Source of the DNA: Flavobacterium sp. CBA20B-1
Lineage (GTDB): Bacteria > Bacteroidota > Bacteroidia > Flavobacteriales > Flavobacteriaceae
Reading direction: 5' to 3'
NCBI RefSeq assembly: GCF_028473145.1
Contig: NZ_CP092370.1
Coordinates: 248,001-312,000 of the forward strand
Length of the DNA: 64,000 nt
The position numbers were made by a program, and so were the translations under genes. Positions within the stretch are counted from its first letter, which is position 1; every line of letters begins with the position of its first letter. The notes beneath the pieces are model-generated. The model searched no databases and had not been told where the DNA came from. It saw only the letters and a list, made by a program, of their open reading frames with translations. Shown piece by piece: positions 26,808 to 35,821 of the stretch.

Positions 26808-27683
26808 ATGAGTGTATTAGTAAACAAAGATTCTAAAATAATAGTTCAAGGTTTTACAGGAAGCGAAGGAACATTCCACGCCTCACAAATGATTGAATAC
26901 GGAACAAACGTGGTAGGTGGTGTTACTCCTGGTAAAGGTGGAACTATGCATTTAGATCGTCCTGTATTTAATACAGTAAAAGATGCTGTTGAAAAAGCAG
27001 GTGCAGATACATCTATTATCTTTGTACCGCCAGCATTTGCTGCCGATGCAATTATGGAAGCAGCCGAAGCAGGAATAAAAGTAATTATTTGTATTACAGA
27101 AGGTATTCCAGTTGCCGATATGGTAACGGCATACAACTACGTAAAAACAAGAGAAAATTGTCGTTTGGTAGGTCCTAACTGTCCGGGTGTAATCACTCCA
27201 GGTGAAGCAAAAGTTGGTATTATGCCAGGTTTTGTATTCAAAAAAGGAACAGTAGGTATTGTTTCTAAATCGGGAACATTAACTTATGAAGCAGCAGACC
27301 AAGTAGTAAAACAAGGTTTAGGAATTACAACTGCAATTGGTATTGGTGGAGATCCAATTATTGGAACAACAACCAAAGAAGCGGTTGAGTTATTAATGAA
27401 CGATTCAGAAACCGAAGCAATCATTATGATTGGTGAAATTGGCGGACAATTAGAAGCAGATGCAGCACGTTGGATCAAAGAAAACGGAAACAAAAAACCA
27501 GTTATCGGATTCATCGCAGGTGAAACAGCACCTAAAGGACGTACAATGGGTCATGCAGGTGCAATTGTTGGTGGAGCTGATGATACAGCAGAAGCTAAAA
27601 AACGTATCATGAGAGAATGTGGTATCCACGTTGTTGATTCTCCAGCAGAAATCGGTAAAAAAGTAAAAGAAGTTTTAGGATAA
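26808..27683 (+). CDS. sucD: Succinyl-CoA ligase subunit alpha
   Basis: The 291-residue protein is the normal alpha subunit. The CoA-binding Rossmann domain starts [20 protein letters not shown], and the phosphorylated active-site His is in [10 protein letters not shown] near residue 247. With the beta subunit (sucC, not in this window) it makes succinate and a nucleoside triphosphate from succinyl-CoA in the citric acid cycle. It has its own promoter and terminator. Confidence 0.97.
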   Translation: MSVLVNKDSKIIVQGFTGSEGTFHASQMIEYGTNVVGGVTPGKGGTMHLDRPVFNTVKDAVEKAGADTSIIFVPPAFAADAIMEAAEAGIKVIICITEGIPVADMVTAYNYVKTRENCRLVGPNCPGVITPGEAKVGIMPGFVFKKGTVGIVSKSGTLTYEAADQVVKQGLGITTAIGIGGDPIIGTTTKEAVELLMNDSETEAIIMIGEIGGQLEADAARWIKENGNKKPVIGFIAGETAPKGRTMGHAGAIVGGADDTAEAKKRIMRECGIHVVDSPAEIGKKVKEVLG

Positions 27684-27701
27684 TTTCTTTTCAATATAAC
27701 T

Positions 27702-27734
27702 AAAAGCGATGATTAATAGTCATCGCTTTTTTGT
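27702..27734 (+). terminator. Intrinsic terminator after sucD
   Basis: An 11-pair stem AAAAGCGATGA / TCATCGCTTTT with a TTAATAG-type loop ends in a T run, 19 bases after the sucD stop. Confidence 0.83.
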
Positions 27735-27767
27735 TTATAAGTAATTTTTTTACATTGACTTTCTTCT

Positions 27768-27800
27768 AGACCTCACAGGTTTTTAAAATCTGTGAGGTCT
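27768..27800. repeat. REP-like palindrome AGACCTCACAGG, copy 1
   Basis: A near-perfect inverted repeat with arms AGACCTCACAGGTTTT and AAAATCTGTGAGGTCT, one mismatch in the arm. It lies just downstream of the minus-strand RAYT transposase gene. A second copy lies upstream of the same gene at 28407-28441. Confidence 0.88.
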
Positions 27801-27813
27801 TTTTAAACATCTT

Positions 27814-28359
27814 TCATATATGAATGTACATATGATGAGCACTAATAAAATTTTCCTTACCTCCAAATAGCTCCAAAACTTCCTTTCTTTTAATTTTTGT
27901 TAATTTATCAGAAGTCAAAGCATTAAACGAAGAATGAGAATATTCTTGAAAATCTTCAGAAAATCCGTGTTTTACAGGATTTAGATGAATATATATAATA
28001 TTCTGTATTAAATATTTTTCGTCTGTAATTCTTTTTCTTTTATATCGTTCTTTGAAAAGACTTTCTTCACGATTGTATTTTTTGTTTATGGTTTTAGTAT
28101 AAGCATTGAACAAATTTGAAAAAGGTAAATGTAACTTCTCATCCGGAACAACTAAATCATCTTTTATTCTAATTAAAAAATGAAAATGATTTTTAAGAAG
28201 ACAATAAGAATAAATATCACAAACAGGCAGTAAATGTTTGGAAACAAGATTTAAAAAGTAAACATAATTATCTTCCTCAATAAATAAATTCTCTTTATTA
28301 TTGCCTCTGTTATAGATATGGTAAAAATAACCTTTTTCTAGAAAATCTTGTTTTTCCAT
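27814..28359 (-). mobile_element. REP-associated tyrosine transposase (RAYT), first copy
   Basis: The 181-residue protein is a Y1-type (IS200-like) transposase: GYFYHIYNRGNNKENLF at the N-terminus, the HUH-type pair H58 and H60 in LLKNHFHFLIRI, and YIHLNPVKHGF and YSHSSF near the C-terminus, typical of the RAYT family. RAYTs nick single-stranded DNA at short palindromes and are thought to spread them; they usually do not move as ordinary insertion sequences. The gene is bracketed by two copies of the palindrome AGACCTCACAGG...CCTGTGAGGTCT, one 14 bases beyond its stop and the other 48 bases upstream of its start. Confidence 0.88.
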
Positions 28360-28406
28360 TTGATTGTGTTTTTTAGCCTTAAGTTTTCAAGAATTGTATT
28401 CTTTTT

Positions 28407-28441
28407 CAGACCTCACAGGTTTCAAAAACCTGTGAGGTCTG
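28407..28441. repeat. REP-like palindrome AGACCTCACAGG, copy 2
   Basis: A 33-35 base palindrome with perfect arms CAGACCTCACAGGTTT / AAACCTGTGAGGTCTG around a short centre. It is the upstream partner of the copy at 27768 and flanks the RAYT gene. Confidence 0.9.
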
Positions 28442-28516
28442 GATATACTAAACAAGTATAGGAAAATTTTTTAGTGCGTTATTGCTTAAAATTGAGAAAG
28501 TTTATCATCGCTTTTT

Positions 28517-28924
28517 TTAGGGCTTTCTACTTTTTAAAAGAAGAATGAAGAATATTTGACCAATAAGGAATAGTAGGATTGATATATAAGCTACTATGCC
28601 TAAATAATGACTTAATTCTGTAGGATCATTAGTATAGTTCGAATATAGATGTCTTAATAAATGATTGAATCTTGCATATAAAACTAATGGAATGCAACAA
28701 ATAAAATGAAAAACGAATAATTTAAAGGCTGTTGTTCTATTCTTAATAAGTAAATAAATGAGTACTATAATTAAAATTAAGAAAAAAACTAAAATCTCTA
28801 AAAAATCAGTAGCAGTTACAATTGTATTCCATCTAGGATTTTGAATTACAAATAGTGATTCAAATGGTATTGATATAATTAGCAAAATAACAAAAAGGAG
28901 AAGCTTATAATTTTTCTTAAGCAT
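28517..28924 (-). CDS. Hypothetical four-helix membrane protein
   Basis: The 135-residue protein has four strongly hydrophobic segments (LLLFVILLIISIPF, FLEILVFFLILIIVLIYLLI, FKLFVFHFICCIPLVLYA, VAYISILLFLIGQIFFILLL) with a lysine-rich N-terminus and a C-terminal KSRKP. No family is recognised. It may be an integral inner-membrane protein of unknown role and lies alone between the RAYT element and coaD. Confidence 0.6.
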   Translation of the reverse strand: MLKKNYKLLLFVILLIISIPFESLFVIQNPRWNTIVTATDFLEILVFFLILIIVLIYLLIKNRTTAFKLFVFHFICCIPLVLYARFNHLLRHLYSNYTNDPTELSHYLGIVAYISILLFLIGQIFFILLLKSRKP

Positions 28925-29006
28925 GTTTTGGATTATTTAGTGTTATTTTATACATAATTTACTCTTGATTTCTCTTTTTTATTAATTATTACATTGATAA
29001 ACTTGT

Positions 29007-29459
29007 TTATTTCTTCACAGCGGGTGGAACCAACAAACTGTAATCACCGTTATTGCGGATAAAATCACGCACAATACTTGAACTGATAAACGATGTATCC
29101 ACAGCTGTTAGCAAGAAAACCGTTTCAATACCCGAAACCAATCGGTTGGCATGTGCAATGGCTTTTTCAAACTCAAAATCGGCAGGGTTACGTAAACCGC
29201 GCAGTAAAAAATCAGCATTTTGTTCTTTGCAGTAATCAATAGTCAAGCCTTGGTAAAGATCAACTTTAACTTTAGGTTCGTTTGCAAAAGTCTCTTCTAT
29301 AAAGCGTTTGCGATCATTTAAGCTAAACATATACTTTTTTTCGGCATTTGTTCCAATGGCAATAATAATTTCATCGAACAAAGGCAAAGCGCGGGTTATA
29401 ACATCTACGTGTCCGTTTGTTATTGGGTCAAACGAACCTGGAAAAACAGCTTTTTTCAT
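29007..29459 (-). CDS. coaD: Phosphopantetheine adenylyltransferase
   Basis: The 150-residue protein is of normal length. It has the nucleotidyltransferase motif PGSFDPITNGH (residues 7-17), the LLRGLRNPADFEFEKAIAHANR region and the C-terminal SFISSSIVRD. It transfers AMP to 4'-phosphopantetheine, the penultimate step of coenzyme A synthesis. The start overlaps the ddl stop (TAATG), so it is translated with ddl. Confidence 0.96.
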   Translation of the reverse strand: MKKAVFPGSFDPITNGHVDVITRALPLFDEIIIAIGTNAEKKYMFSLNDRKRFIEETFANEPKVKVDLYQGLTIDYCKEQNADFLLRGLRNPADFEFEKAIAHANRLVSGIETVFLLTAVDTSFISSSIVRDFIRNNGDYSLLVPPAVKK

Positions 29460-30442
29460 TAAAATTGCTTGCGGTTTAGGGCTAATTCAATAGCATTATC
29501 AAATAGTTCGTTTAAAGAAATTCCTGCTTCGCGTGCTTGTTGGGGTAAAATACTTTCGGCAGTTAAACCCGGAACGGTATTCATTTCCAATAAAAAAGGT
29601 TCACCACTCACCAAAATAAATTCCGACCGAGAAAAACCATCCATTTTTAAAATAGTATAAATACGTTTTGCAACATCTTCTACTTTAGCTTTTTCTTCAT
29701 CGGATATTCTTGCAGGCGTAATCTCGCTCGATTTTCCTTCATATTTTGCTTCATAATCAAAAAAATCGTTTTCTGAAACAATTTCTGTAATGGGTAAAAC
29801 TACTATTTCACCTTTGTATTTAATAACGCCTACCGAAACTTCTGTTCCTTTTAAATAGCTTTCAATAATGATTTCATCGTCTTCTGCATAGGCTTTTTCA
29901 ATAGCCGGAAGCAGTTCTGCGCTCTCTTTCACCATCGAAATTCCAAAACTTGATCCGGATTTATTGGGTTTCACAAAACACGGCAGCCCAACACGTTGAA
30001 TAATTTGGTCTTCATCTACAAAATCACCATTGTTCAAGTAATACGAAATAGCTGTTTTAATTCCGTAAGGTTTCAAAACGGAAAGCATGTCGCGTTTGTT
30101 AAAAGTGAGTGCTGCTTGGTAGTAATTACAAGAAGTTTGCGGAATATTCAATAATTTAAAATAAGCTTGTATCAGTCCGTCTTCTCCAGGCGTACCGTGA
30201 ATCGCATTAAAAACTACATCAAACCTGATTTTGTTTCCATCTATAATTACTGAAAAATCATTTTTATCGACAGGAAACTGGTTTTCTTGTGCATCAACAT
30301 AATACCAACCTTCCGTTAAAACGTGAATTTTATATAAATTATATTTGGAACTATCTAAATGATTATAAACAACTTCGCCGCTTTTTAAGGATATTTTATA
30401 CTCGCTAGAATATCCTCCCATAATAATTGCTACATTTTTCAT
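29459..30442 (-). CDS. ddl: D-alanine--D-alanine ligase
   Basis: The 327-residue protein is an ATP-grasp ligase. Visible signatures are HGTPGEDGLIQAYF near residues 79-92, LPCFVKPNKSGSSFGISMVK and the C-terminal LLEMNTVPGLTAESILPQQA. It joins two D-alanines for peptidoglycan precursors in the cytoplasm. Its stop overlaps the coaD start, and a divergent promoter region separates it from the PASTA gene. Confidence 0.96.
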   Translation of the reverse strand: MKNVAIIMGGYSSEYKISLKSGEVVYNHLDSSKYNLYKIHVLTEGWYYVDAQENQFPVDKNDFSVIIDGNKIRFDVVFNAIHGTPGEDGLIQAYFKLLNIPQTSCNYYQAALTFNKRDMLSVLKPYGIKTAISYYLNNGDFVDEDQIIQRVGLPCFVKPNKSGSSFGISMVKESAELLPAIEKAYAEDDEIIIESYLKGTEVSVGVIKYKGEIVVLPITEIVSENDFFDYEAKYEGKSSEITPARISDEEKAKVEDVAKRIYTILKMDGFSRSEFILVSGEPFLLEMNTVPGLTAESILPQQAREAGISLNELFDNAIELALNRKQF

Positions 30443-30530
30443 TTAATAATGTATTTTTATATTTTATTTTTGTGAGAAGCAATTTATGCTACTTTGAACA
30501 AATTTATGAAAATACACGAAACATAATTGA

Positions 30531-30538
30531 TAACTTTG
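30531..30538 (+). promoter_or_regulatory. -7 promoter box (TAACTTTG) for the PASTA gene
   Basis: An exact TAnnTTTG match 18 bases before the ATG at 30556, which supports that start rather than the longer frame from 30427. A reversed TAAATTTG at 30499-30506 (minus strand) could serve ddl, so the 113-base gap looks like a divergent promoter region. Confidence 0.55.
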
Positions 30539-30555
30539 CTAAAATTAATAACTCT

Positions 30556-31179
30556 ATGGGTTTTACATCATTTATAAAAAGTAAACAGTTTTTTTTCTCG
30601 CTAATCACCGCAGTAATCATCATGGGTTTGCTGGTTTTTGGGGCTTTACAATTTTTAAATATTTATACACGCCACGGCAAAGAAATTGCGATTCCCGATT
30701 TAAGAAAAATGAAGGTTGAAAATGCAATTGATGCCGTTGCTGAAAATGGTTTTGAAATTATTATTATTGATACGGTTGATTTTAATCCGAAATATCCACC
30801 ATTAACCATTTCAGATCAAGATCCAAAACCGAAAGATGCAGTGAAACAAGGACGAAAAATTTATGTAAAAGTCAATGCCAAAGGATATTCTTCGATACGA
30901 CTGCCAAATCTAGACGGACGCACCTTGCGACATGCAACTGCAATCATTGAATCGCTCGGTTTGAAAAAAGGCGAAGTTATTTATGAACCCGATTTTGCCA
31001 AAGATGTGGTAATGCGTATTGAACAAGATGGAAGAATTTTACGAGCAGGTGATAAAGTACTTAAAAATTCTAAAATCAATTTGGTTTTGGGCGATGGAAT
31101 GCTTGGATACAAACCCGAAGTGGACACATTGGGCGAAATGTATGAAGATGTAGCACCTGCAATCGATTCAATTTTTTAA
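30556..31179 (+). CDS. PASTA-domain membrane protein
   Basis: From ATG 30556 the product has 207 residues: a single membrane helix (FFFSLITAVIIMGLLVFGAL) and two or three PASTA repeats (for example IAIPDLRKMKVENAIDAVAENGF, then SIRLPNLDGRTLRHATAIIESLGLKKG, and DKVLKNSKINLVLGDG). PASTA domains bind muropeptides or lipid II. The topology suggests a periplasmic PASTA stalk. The gene is next to ddl and rluD, a layout conserved in Flavobacteria. It carries no kinase domain, unlike PknB. Confidence 0.88.
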   Translation: MGFTSFIKSKQFFFSLITAVIIMGLLVFGALQFLNIYTRHGKEIAIPDLRKMKVENAIDAVAENGFEIIIIDTVDFNPKYPPLTISDQDPKPKDAVKQGRKIYVKVNAKGYSSIRLPNLDGRTLRHATAIIESLGLKKGEVIYEPDFAKDVVMRIEQDGRILRAGDKVLKNSKINLVLGDGMLGYKPEVDTLGEMYEDVAPAIDSIF

Positions 31180-31182
31180 TGA

Positions 31183-32223
31183 ATGACAGAAGATAATAAT
31201 TTAATAGAAGACGAACTATACGAACATTACCGTTTTGAAGCAGGTAAAGGTCAAGCGCCCTTGCGTGTTGATAAATTTTTAATGAATTTGGTAGAAAATG
31301 CTACCCGAAACAAAATTCAGAAAGCTGCCGAAAATGGAAATATTTTTGTGAATGATGTGCCTGTGAAGTCCAATTACAAAGTAAAAGCAAACGATGTGAT
31401 CCGCGTTTTAATGGAACAACCACCGTTTGAAAACATCATTGTTCCCGAAAACATTCCTTTGGATATTGTTTATGAAGACGATGATTTGCTAGTGATTAAT
31501 AAACCCGCAGGTTTGGTAGTGCATCCTGGTCATGGAAATTACACTGGAACGTTGGTAAATGCGTTGGCGTATCATTTTGAAAATTTACCGTTAAACAGTT
31601 CAGAACGCCCTGGTTTGGTGCACAGAATTGATAAAGATACCACTGGTTTATTGGTTATTGCCAAAACCGATTGGACCATGAGCGAACTACAAAAACAGTT
31701 TGCCGAAAAATCAACCGAACGTGAATATGTTGCCATTGTTTGGGGAAATGTTCAGGATGATGAAGGAACCATCGAAAGTTATATTGGCCGCCATAAGGTT
31801 GATCGTATGCAGATGGCTTCGTTTCCCGATGATTCTACCGGAGCAAAATATGCGGTTACGCATTATAGGGTTATCGAACGTTTGGGATATGTAACGTTGG
31901 TTTCATGCAGATTAGAAACAGGTAGAACACATCAAATTCGTGTGCACATGAAAGCAATTGGGCATACCTTGTTTAACGATGAACGTTATGGTGGCGATAA
32001 AATTTTAAAAGGAACCACATTTACAAAATACAAACAGTTTGTAGAAAACACCTTTAAAGTGTTGCCCCGACAAGCATTGCATGCTAAAACACTTGGTTTT
32101 ATGCACCCTATTAAAAAGGAATTTATGCGTTTTGAAACTGATTTGCCAACCGATATGGTTCAGGCAATTGAACGTTGGCGAAATTATTCAAACAACCACG
32201 AAGTTATTGAAGAAGAAGATTAA
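31183..32223 (+). CDS. rluD: RluD-like 23S rRNA pseudouridine synthase
   Basis: The 346-residue protein has an N-terminal S4 RNA-binding domain (LRVDKFLMNLVENATRNKIQKAAENGNIFVN shape) and the RluA-family catalytic domain. The catalytic Asp is in RPGLVHRIDKDTTGLLVIAKT, and LETGRTHQIRVHM follows. It isomerises uridines of 23S rRNA (RluD makes positions 1911, 1915 and 1917); the exact site cannot be fixed from sequence. The gene starts three bases after the PASTA gene and overlaps the next gene by one base. Confidence 0.93.
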   Translation: MTEDNNLIEDELYEHYRFEAGKGQAPLRVDKFLMNLVENATRNKIQKAAENGNIFVNDVPVKSNYKVKANDVIRVLMEQPPFENIIVPENIPLDIVYEDDDLLVINKPAGLVVHPGHGNYTGTLVNALAYHFENLPLNSSERPGLVHRIDKDTTGLLVIAKTDWTMSELQKQFAEKSTEREYVAIVWGNVQDDEGTIESYIGRHKVDRMQMASFPDDSTGAKYAVTHYRVIERLGYVTLVSCRLETGRTHQIRVHMKAIGHTLFNDERYGGDKILKGTTFTKYKQFVENTFKVLPRQALHAKTLGFMHPIKKEFMRFETDLPTDMVQAIERWRNYSNNHEVIEEED

Positions 32224-32693
32224 TGATGACGATAAATAAATTACGAGGCGTAAAAAATTTAGATAGCGATATCCGATTAAATCAACTTTATAATCAGTTT
32301 GATGTTCTTTTAAGCGAGTTAAGAAATAGGCGGTTGCCTGATTCCATTATTCAGACAATCAACAGTGAAGTGGAAGAAATTAACACGTCTAATTCTTTAA
32401 CTACTGCCGATTTAAGAAAGGTAATAAAGAAAAAGCAAACCGCAATTTTAAAGTTGATAGAGAACGAGTTAAAATTAGTTCCTAAAAATTATCATAGAAA
32501 TCTTTGGTTAGCTCTTGGAATGACTGTTTTTGGCATACCGTTAGGAGTGCTTGCAGGTGTACTCCTAAAAAAGCCGGGTTTGTTCGCTATAGGTTTACCA
32601 ATTGGTGTGGCAATCGGCGTAACGGTTGGTACCGCAATGGACAAAAAAGCAGTCGAAGAGAACAGACAATTAAATATAGAAATTAAATATTAA
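32223..32693 (+). CDS. Hypothetical protein with glycine-rich membrane hairpin
   Basis: The 156-residue protein has a helical N-terminal half (about residues 1-90) and a C-terminal pair of hydrophobic glycine-rich segments (LALGMTVFGIPLGVLAGVLL and FAIGLPIGVAIGVTVGTAM). These resemble a glycine-zipper membrane hairpin. No family is recognised. The start overlaps the rluD stop by one base (TAATG), and the next gene begins four bases after its stop, so it is in the rluD transcript. Confidence 0.68.
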   Translation: MMTINKLRGVKNLDSDIRLNQLYNQFDVLLSELRNRRLPDSIIQTINSEVEEINTSNSLTTADLRKVIKKKQTAILKLIENELKLVPKNYHRNLWLALGMTVFGIPLGVLAGVLLKKPGLFAIGLPIGVAIGVTVGTAMDKKAVEENRQLNIEIKY

Positions 32694-32697
32694 AAAA

Positions 32698-33219
32698 ATG
32701 CTGGTATTTGTAGGAAGCAATTCATCACAATCAATCAACGAACAGTTAACCAAAGCGGTTTTAAAGCAACTGAATATAACACACACCTTTGTTGATCTTA
32801 AAACATTAGATGTTCCTTTATTTAGCGAAGATTTAGAGCGAGAAATTAAATTGCCCCAAGGAATTGTTTCTTTATTAGATCAAATAAATGCCTTTGAACA
32901 CATTTTCATTACTACAAATGAGCACAACGGCAATTTGTCAGCATTTTTCAAAAACATATTGGACTGGTTGTCACGCGCTGATAAAAGTTTTTTACAAGGA
33001 AAGAAAGTTTTTATTTTAAGTACATCAAACGGAAAGCGCGGAGGTTTAAGTGCAAATGAATTGCTGCAAAAAATGGTGCATCGCTTTGGTTGTGAAGTTT
33101 CAGAAGCATACACCTTTCCAGCTTTTTCAGAACATTTTAATAAAGAAACACAAGAAATCACCAACAAAAAATTCTTAGAAGAAATCAATCATAAACTCAA
33201 CATTATTTTAAAAAGTTAA
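32698..33219 (+). CDS. NADPH-dependent FMN reductase family protein
   Basis: The 173-residue protein has the flavodoxin-like fold of the FMN reductase family: VGSNSSQSINEQLTKAVLKQ at the N-terminus (phosphate-binding loop) and HIFITTNEHNGNLSAFFKNILDWLSRA in the middle (the family usually reads PEYNGSxPGxLKNxxDW). Such enzymes reduce quinones, azo dyes or FMN with NAD(P)H; the substrate is unknown. It is packed between the hypothetical membrane gene and pabB, whose start overlaps its stop by one base. Confidence 0.87.
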   Translation: MLVFVGSNSSQSINEQLTKAVLKQLNITHTFVDLKTLDVPLFSEDLEREIKLPQGIVSLLDQINAFEHIFITTNEHNGNLSAFFKNILDWLSRADKSFLQGKKVFILSTSNGKRGGLSANELLQKMVHRFGCEVSEAYTFPAFSEHFNKETQEITNKKFLEEINHKLNIILKS

Positions 33220-34514
33220 TGCAACGGTTTTCAAAAACGTATCCAGTAGAAAATATTCCTTATTTTAAAAAACAAATGCTTCAGTGGGCGCAACAGTTCC
33301 GCGAAGTTGTTTTTTTAGAATCGAACAATCACAAAGCCAAATACAGCACACACCAAGCTGTTTTGGCTTTTGATGCTTTTACACTGCTGCAAACCGATTA
33401 TTTCAATGCTTTTGAACAATTAAAAGAATACCAACAAAATACCAACGATTGGCTTTTTGGCTATTTGACATACGATTTAAAAAACGATGTGGAACGATTG
33501 GAATCAAATAATTTTGATGGATTACATTTCCCTGATTTATTGTTTTTTCAACCAAAGAAACTCATTTTTTTTGAAGATCATTCGGTTCGATTGGAATATC
33601 TGGGAATGTGTGATGACGATATGGATGATGATTTCCAAGAGATTATTTCTACTCAAATTACAAAAACACATCAACAAGAAAAAATCAACGTAGAAAGCAA
33701 ATTAACCTTTAACGAGTATGAAAAAGGATTTCAAAAAGTAATCAGCCATATTCAGCGAGGCGATATTTACGAAGCCAATTATTGCATGGAATTTTTCGCA
33801 GAGAATGTACAGTTGAATTCAAACGATTTGTTTTGGAAATTAAACAAAATTTCCGAACCGCCTTTTGCATGTTTTGCAAAATTCAACCAACACTTTGTGC
33901 TGAGTGCTTCGCCAGAACGTTATCTTAAAAAAGACGGTTTAAAAATCATTTCGCAACCAATTAAAGGAACGGCGAAACGCGGAACTTCTGCTGAAGAAGA
34001 TTTGCTTTTAAAACAAAATCTGGCATCAAACAAAAAAGAACAATCAGAAAACGTAATGATTGTTGATTTGGTTCGAAACGATTTATCTAAAACTGCAACA
34101 AAAGCATCGGTTCAAGTAGAAGAATTGTTCGGAATCTATACTTTTAAACAGGTGCATCAAATGATTTCCACGGTTGTTTCAGAAGTTTCACCCAACGAAA
34201 ATGTGGTTGATATTATTAAATCTACTTTTCCGATGGGAAGCATGACGGGCGCACCGAAATTATCGGCAATGAAGATTATCGAAGATGTGGAGCAAACAAA
34301 ACGCGGTCTTTACAGCGGTGCCATTGGTTATTTCACGCCTAATAACGATTTTGATTTTAACGTGATTATCCGCAGTATTTTGTATAATCAAGAACAAAAA
34401 TACGCATCGTTTAGCGTGGGAAGTGCTATTACCATCAGCGCAAATGCAGCCGATGAATACAACGAATGCTTGTTGAAAGCACAAGCCATGCAAAAAGTTT
34501 TAGAACAATGTTAA
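33219..34514 (+). CDS. pabB: Aminodeoxychorismate synthase component I
   Basis: The 431-residue protein belongs to the chorismate-binding family. It has the central FNEYEKGFQKVISHIQRGDIYEANYC region, SASPERYLKKDG, PIKGTAKRGTS, VMIVDLVRNDLSK and the C-terminal FPMGSMTGAPKLSAMKIIE and GLYSGAIGYF. Chain length and the PIKGTAKRG motif favour PabB (4-amino-4-deoxychorismate for folate) over TrpE. It overlaps the nrdR-like flavodoxin gene by one base and tilS by seven. Confidence 0.88.
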   Translation: MQRFSKTYPVENIPYFKKQMLQWAQQFREVVFLESNNHKAKYSTHQAVLAFDAFTLLQTDYFNAFEQLKEYQQNTNDWLFGYLTYDLKNDVERLESNNFDGLHFPDLLFFQPKKLIFFEDHSVRLEYLGMCDDDMDDDFQEIISTQITKTHQQEKINVESKLTFNEYEKGFQKVISHIQRGDIYEANYCMEFFAENVQLNSNDLFWKLNKISEPPFACFAKFNQHFVLSASPERYLKKDGLKIISQPIKGTAKRGTSAEEDLLLKQNLASNKKEQSENVMIVDLVRNDLSKTATKASVQVEELFGIYTFKQVHQMISTVVSEVSPNENVVDIIKSTFPMGSMTGAPKLSAMKIIEDVEQTKRGLYSGAIGYFTPNNDFDFNVIIRSILYNQEQKYASFSVGSAITISANAADEYNECLLKAQAMQKVLEQC

Positions 34515-35821
34515 AAGCGTTTAAGAAACATATCGAGCAACATTTTCAGGAATCTGTAAATCAAAAAACCTTGCTGGCTGTGAGCGGTGGGGTAGATAGT
34601 ATGGTGTTGTTGCATTTGTACTTTGCTTTAAAATTGGATTTTGCTGTTGCACATTGCAATTTTCAACTGCGCGGTACAGAAAGTGATTTAGATGAAAAAT
34701 TGGTTGTGGATTTTTGTACAAAAAATAATATTCCGTGTTTTGTAGAACGATTTGATACCATGCAGTTTGTTGAAAGCAGAAAAGTTTCCATTCAAATTGC
34801 AGCGCGCGAATTACGATATAATTGGTTTAAGCAGCTTTGTATCGAAAACGATTATCAATTGATTGCAACTGCGCATCATTTAGACGATCAGGCAGAAACG
34901 TTTTTAATCAATTTTACACGCGGAACCGGAATTGATGGTTTGGTTGGAATCCCTGAAAAAAATGAAAACATCATTCGGCCATTATTGAATTTTTCTAGAG
35001 AGGATATTCTAAATTATGCAATTGAAAATGGTGTAGAGTGGAGGGAAGATCAATCAAATACAACAACAAAATATTTAAGAAATAAAATGCGCCATTTGGT
35101 GTTGCCCGTTTTAAAAGAAGAAAACCATCAGTTTTTAAAATCATTTCAAAACACGCTTCATCATTTAAAGCAAACCCAACTTTTAGCAGCTGATGCATTC
35201 CTTTTTTTTAAAGATAAATGTGTGATTTGTGAACAAGATATGGTGCGGATTGATTTGGAACAAGCAGCAAAATTTCAAAATAAATTACATTATTTAGTGC
35301 AAGTTTTAATGCCTTATGGATTTCATTCTTTAACAGAAATTCAAAAAATTTGCAAAGCCCATTCCGGAAAAATACTTCAAAACAATAGCCATACCATTTT
35401 AAAAAACCGAAATGAATTGATTGTTTTTCAACAACGTGAAAGCGATTCAGGCGTTTTTTTTATTAAAGATAAAGAAGATGTTTTGCATTTGCCTATTTTT
35501 ATGAATATTTTAAAGATAGAAAATGACGAAATTAACACAGATAAACATACAATTTTTGTAAATTCGGAGCTTTTAAAATGGCCATTGGTTTTGCGGAAAA
35601 AAAAGGCAACAGATGTGTTTCAGCCTTTTGGCATGAACGGCATGAAAAAAGTGTCGAAATTTTTTAAAGATGAAAAGCTGTCTCAAATAGAAAAAGACCA
35701 AGTTTGGATTTTGCAAAACGGCGATGGAAAAATAATTTGGATTGTTGGTTTACGCGCCGATGACCGATTTAAAATTACGAATAACATTCAACAAAACTAT
35801 AAAATAACTTTAAACCAATGA
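34508..35821 (+). CDS. tilS: tRNA(Ile)-lysidine synthase
   Basis: From ATG 34508 (overlapping the pabB stop) the protein has 437 residues. The PP-loop ATPase motif SGGVDS lies at residues 26-31, followed by AHCNFQLRGTESD and the conserved ATAHHLDDQAETFLINFTRGTGIDGLVGI, and a C-terminal anticodon-binding domain (KKVSKFFKDEKLSQIEKDQVWIL). TilS converts cytidine 34 of tRNA-Ile to lysidine, so the AUA codon is read as isoleucine. A TTG 42 bases upstream lies within pabB and is rejected. Confidence 0.94.
   Translation: MLKAFKKHIEQHFQESVNQKTLLAVSGGVDSMVLLHLYFALKLDFAVAHCNFQLRGTESDLDEKLVVDFCTKNNIPCFVERFDTMQFVESRKVSIQIAARELRYNWFKQLCIENDYQLIATAHHLDDQAETFLINFTRGTGIDGLVGIPEKNENIIRPLLNFSREDILNYAIENGVEWREDQSNTTTKYLRNKMRHLVLPVLKEENHQFLKSFQNTLHHLKQTQLLAADAFLFFKDKCVICEQDMVRIDLEQAAKFQNKLHYLVQVLMPYGFHSLTEIQKICKAHSGKILQNNSHTILKNRNELIVFQQRESDSGVFFIKDKEDVLHLPIFMNILKIENDEINTDKHTIFVNSELLKWPLVLRKKKATDVFQPFGMNGMKKVSKFFKDEKLSQIEKDQVWILQNGDGKIIWIVGLRADDRFKITNNIQQNYKITLNQ

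Noticed and set aside
30427..30555. Longer N-terminus for the PASTA protein
   Set aside because: The added residues overlap the ddl start, precede the TAACTTTG promoter box at 30531 and do not look like protein; ATG 30556 gives the expected short cytoplasmic start and helix.
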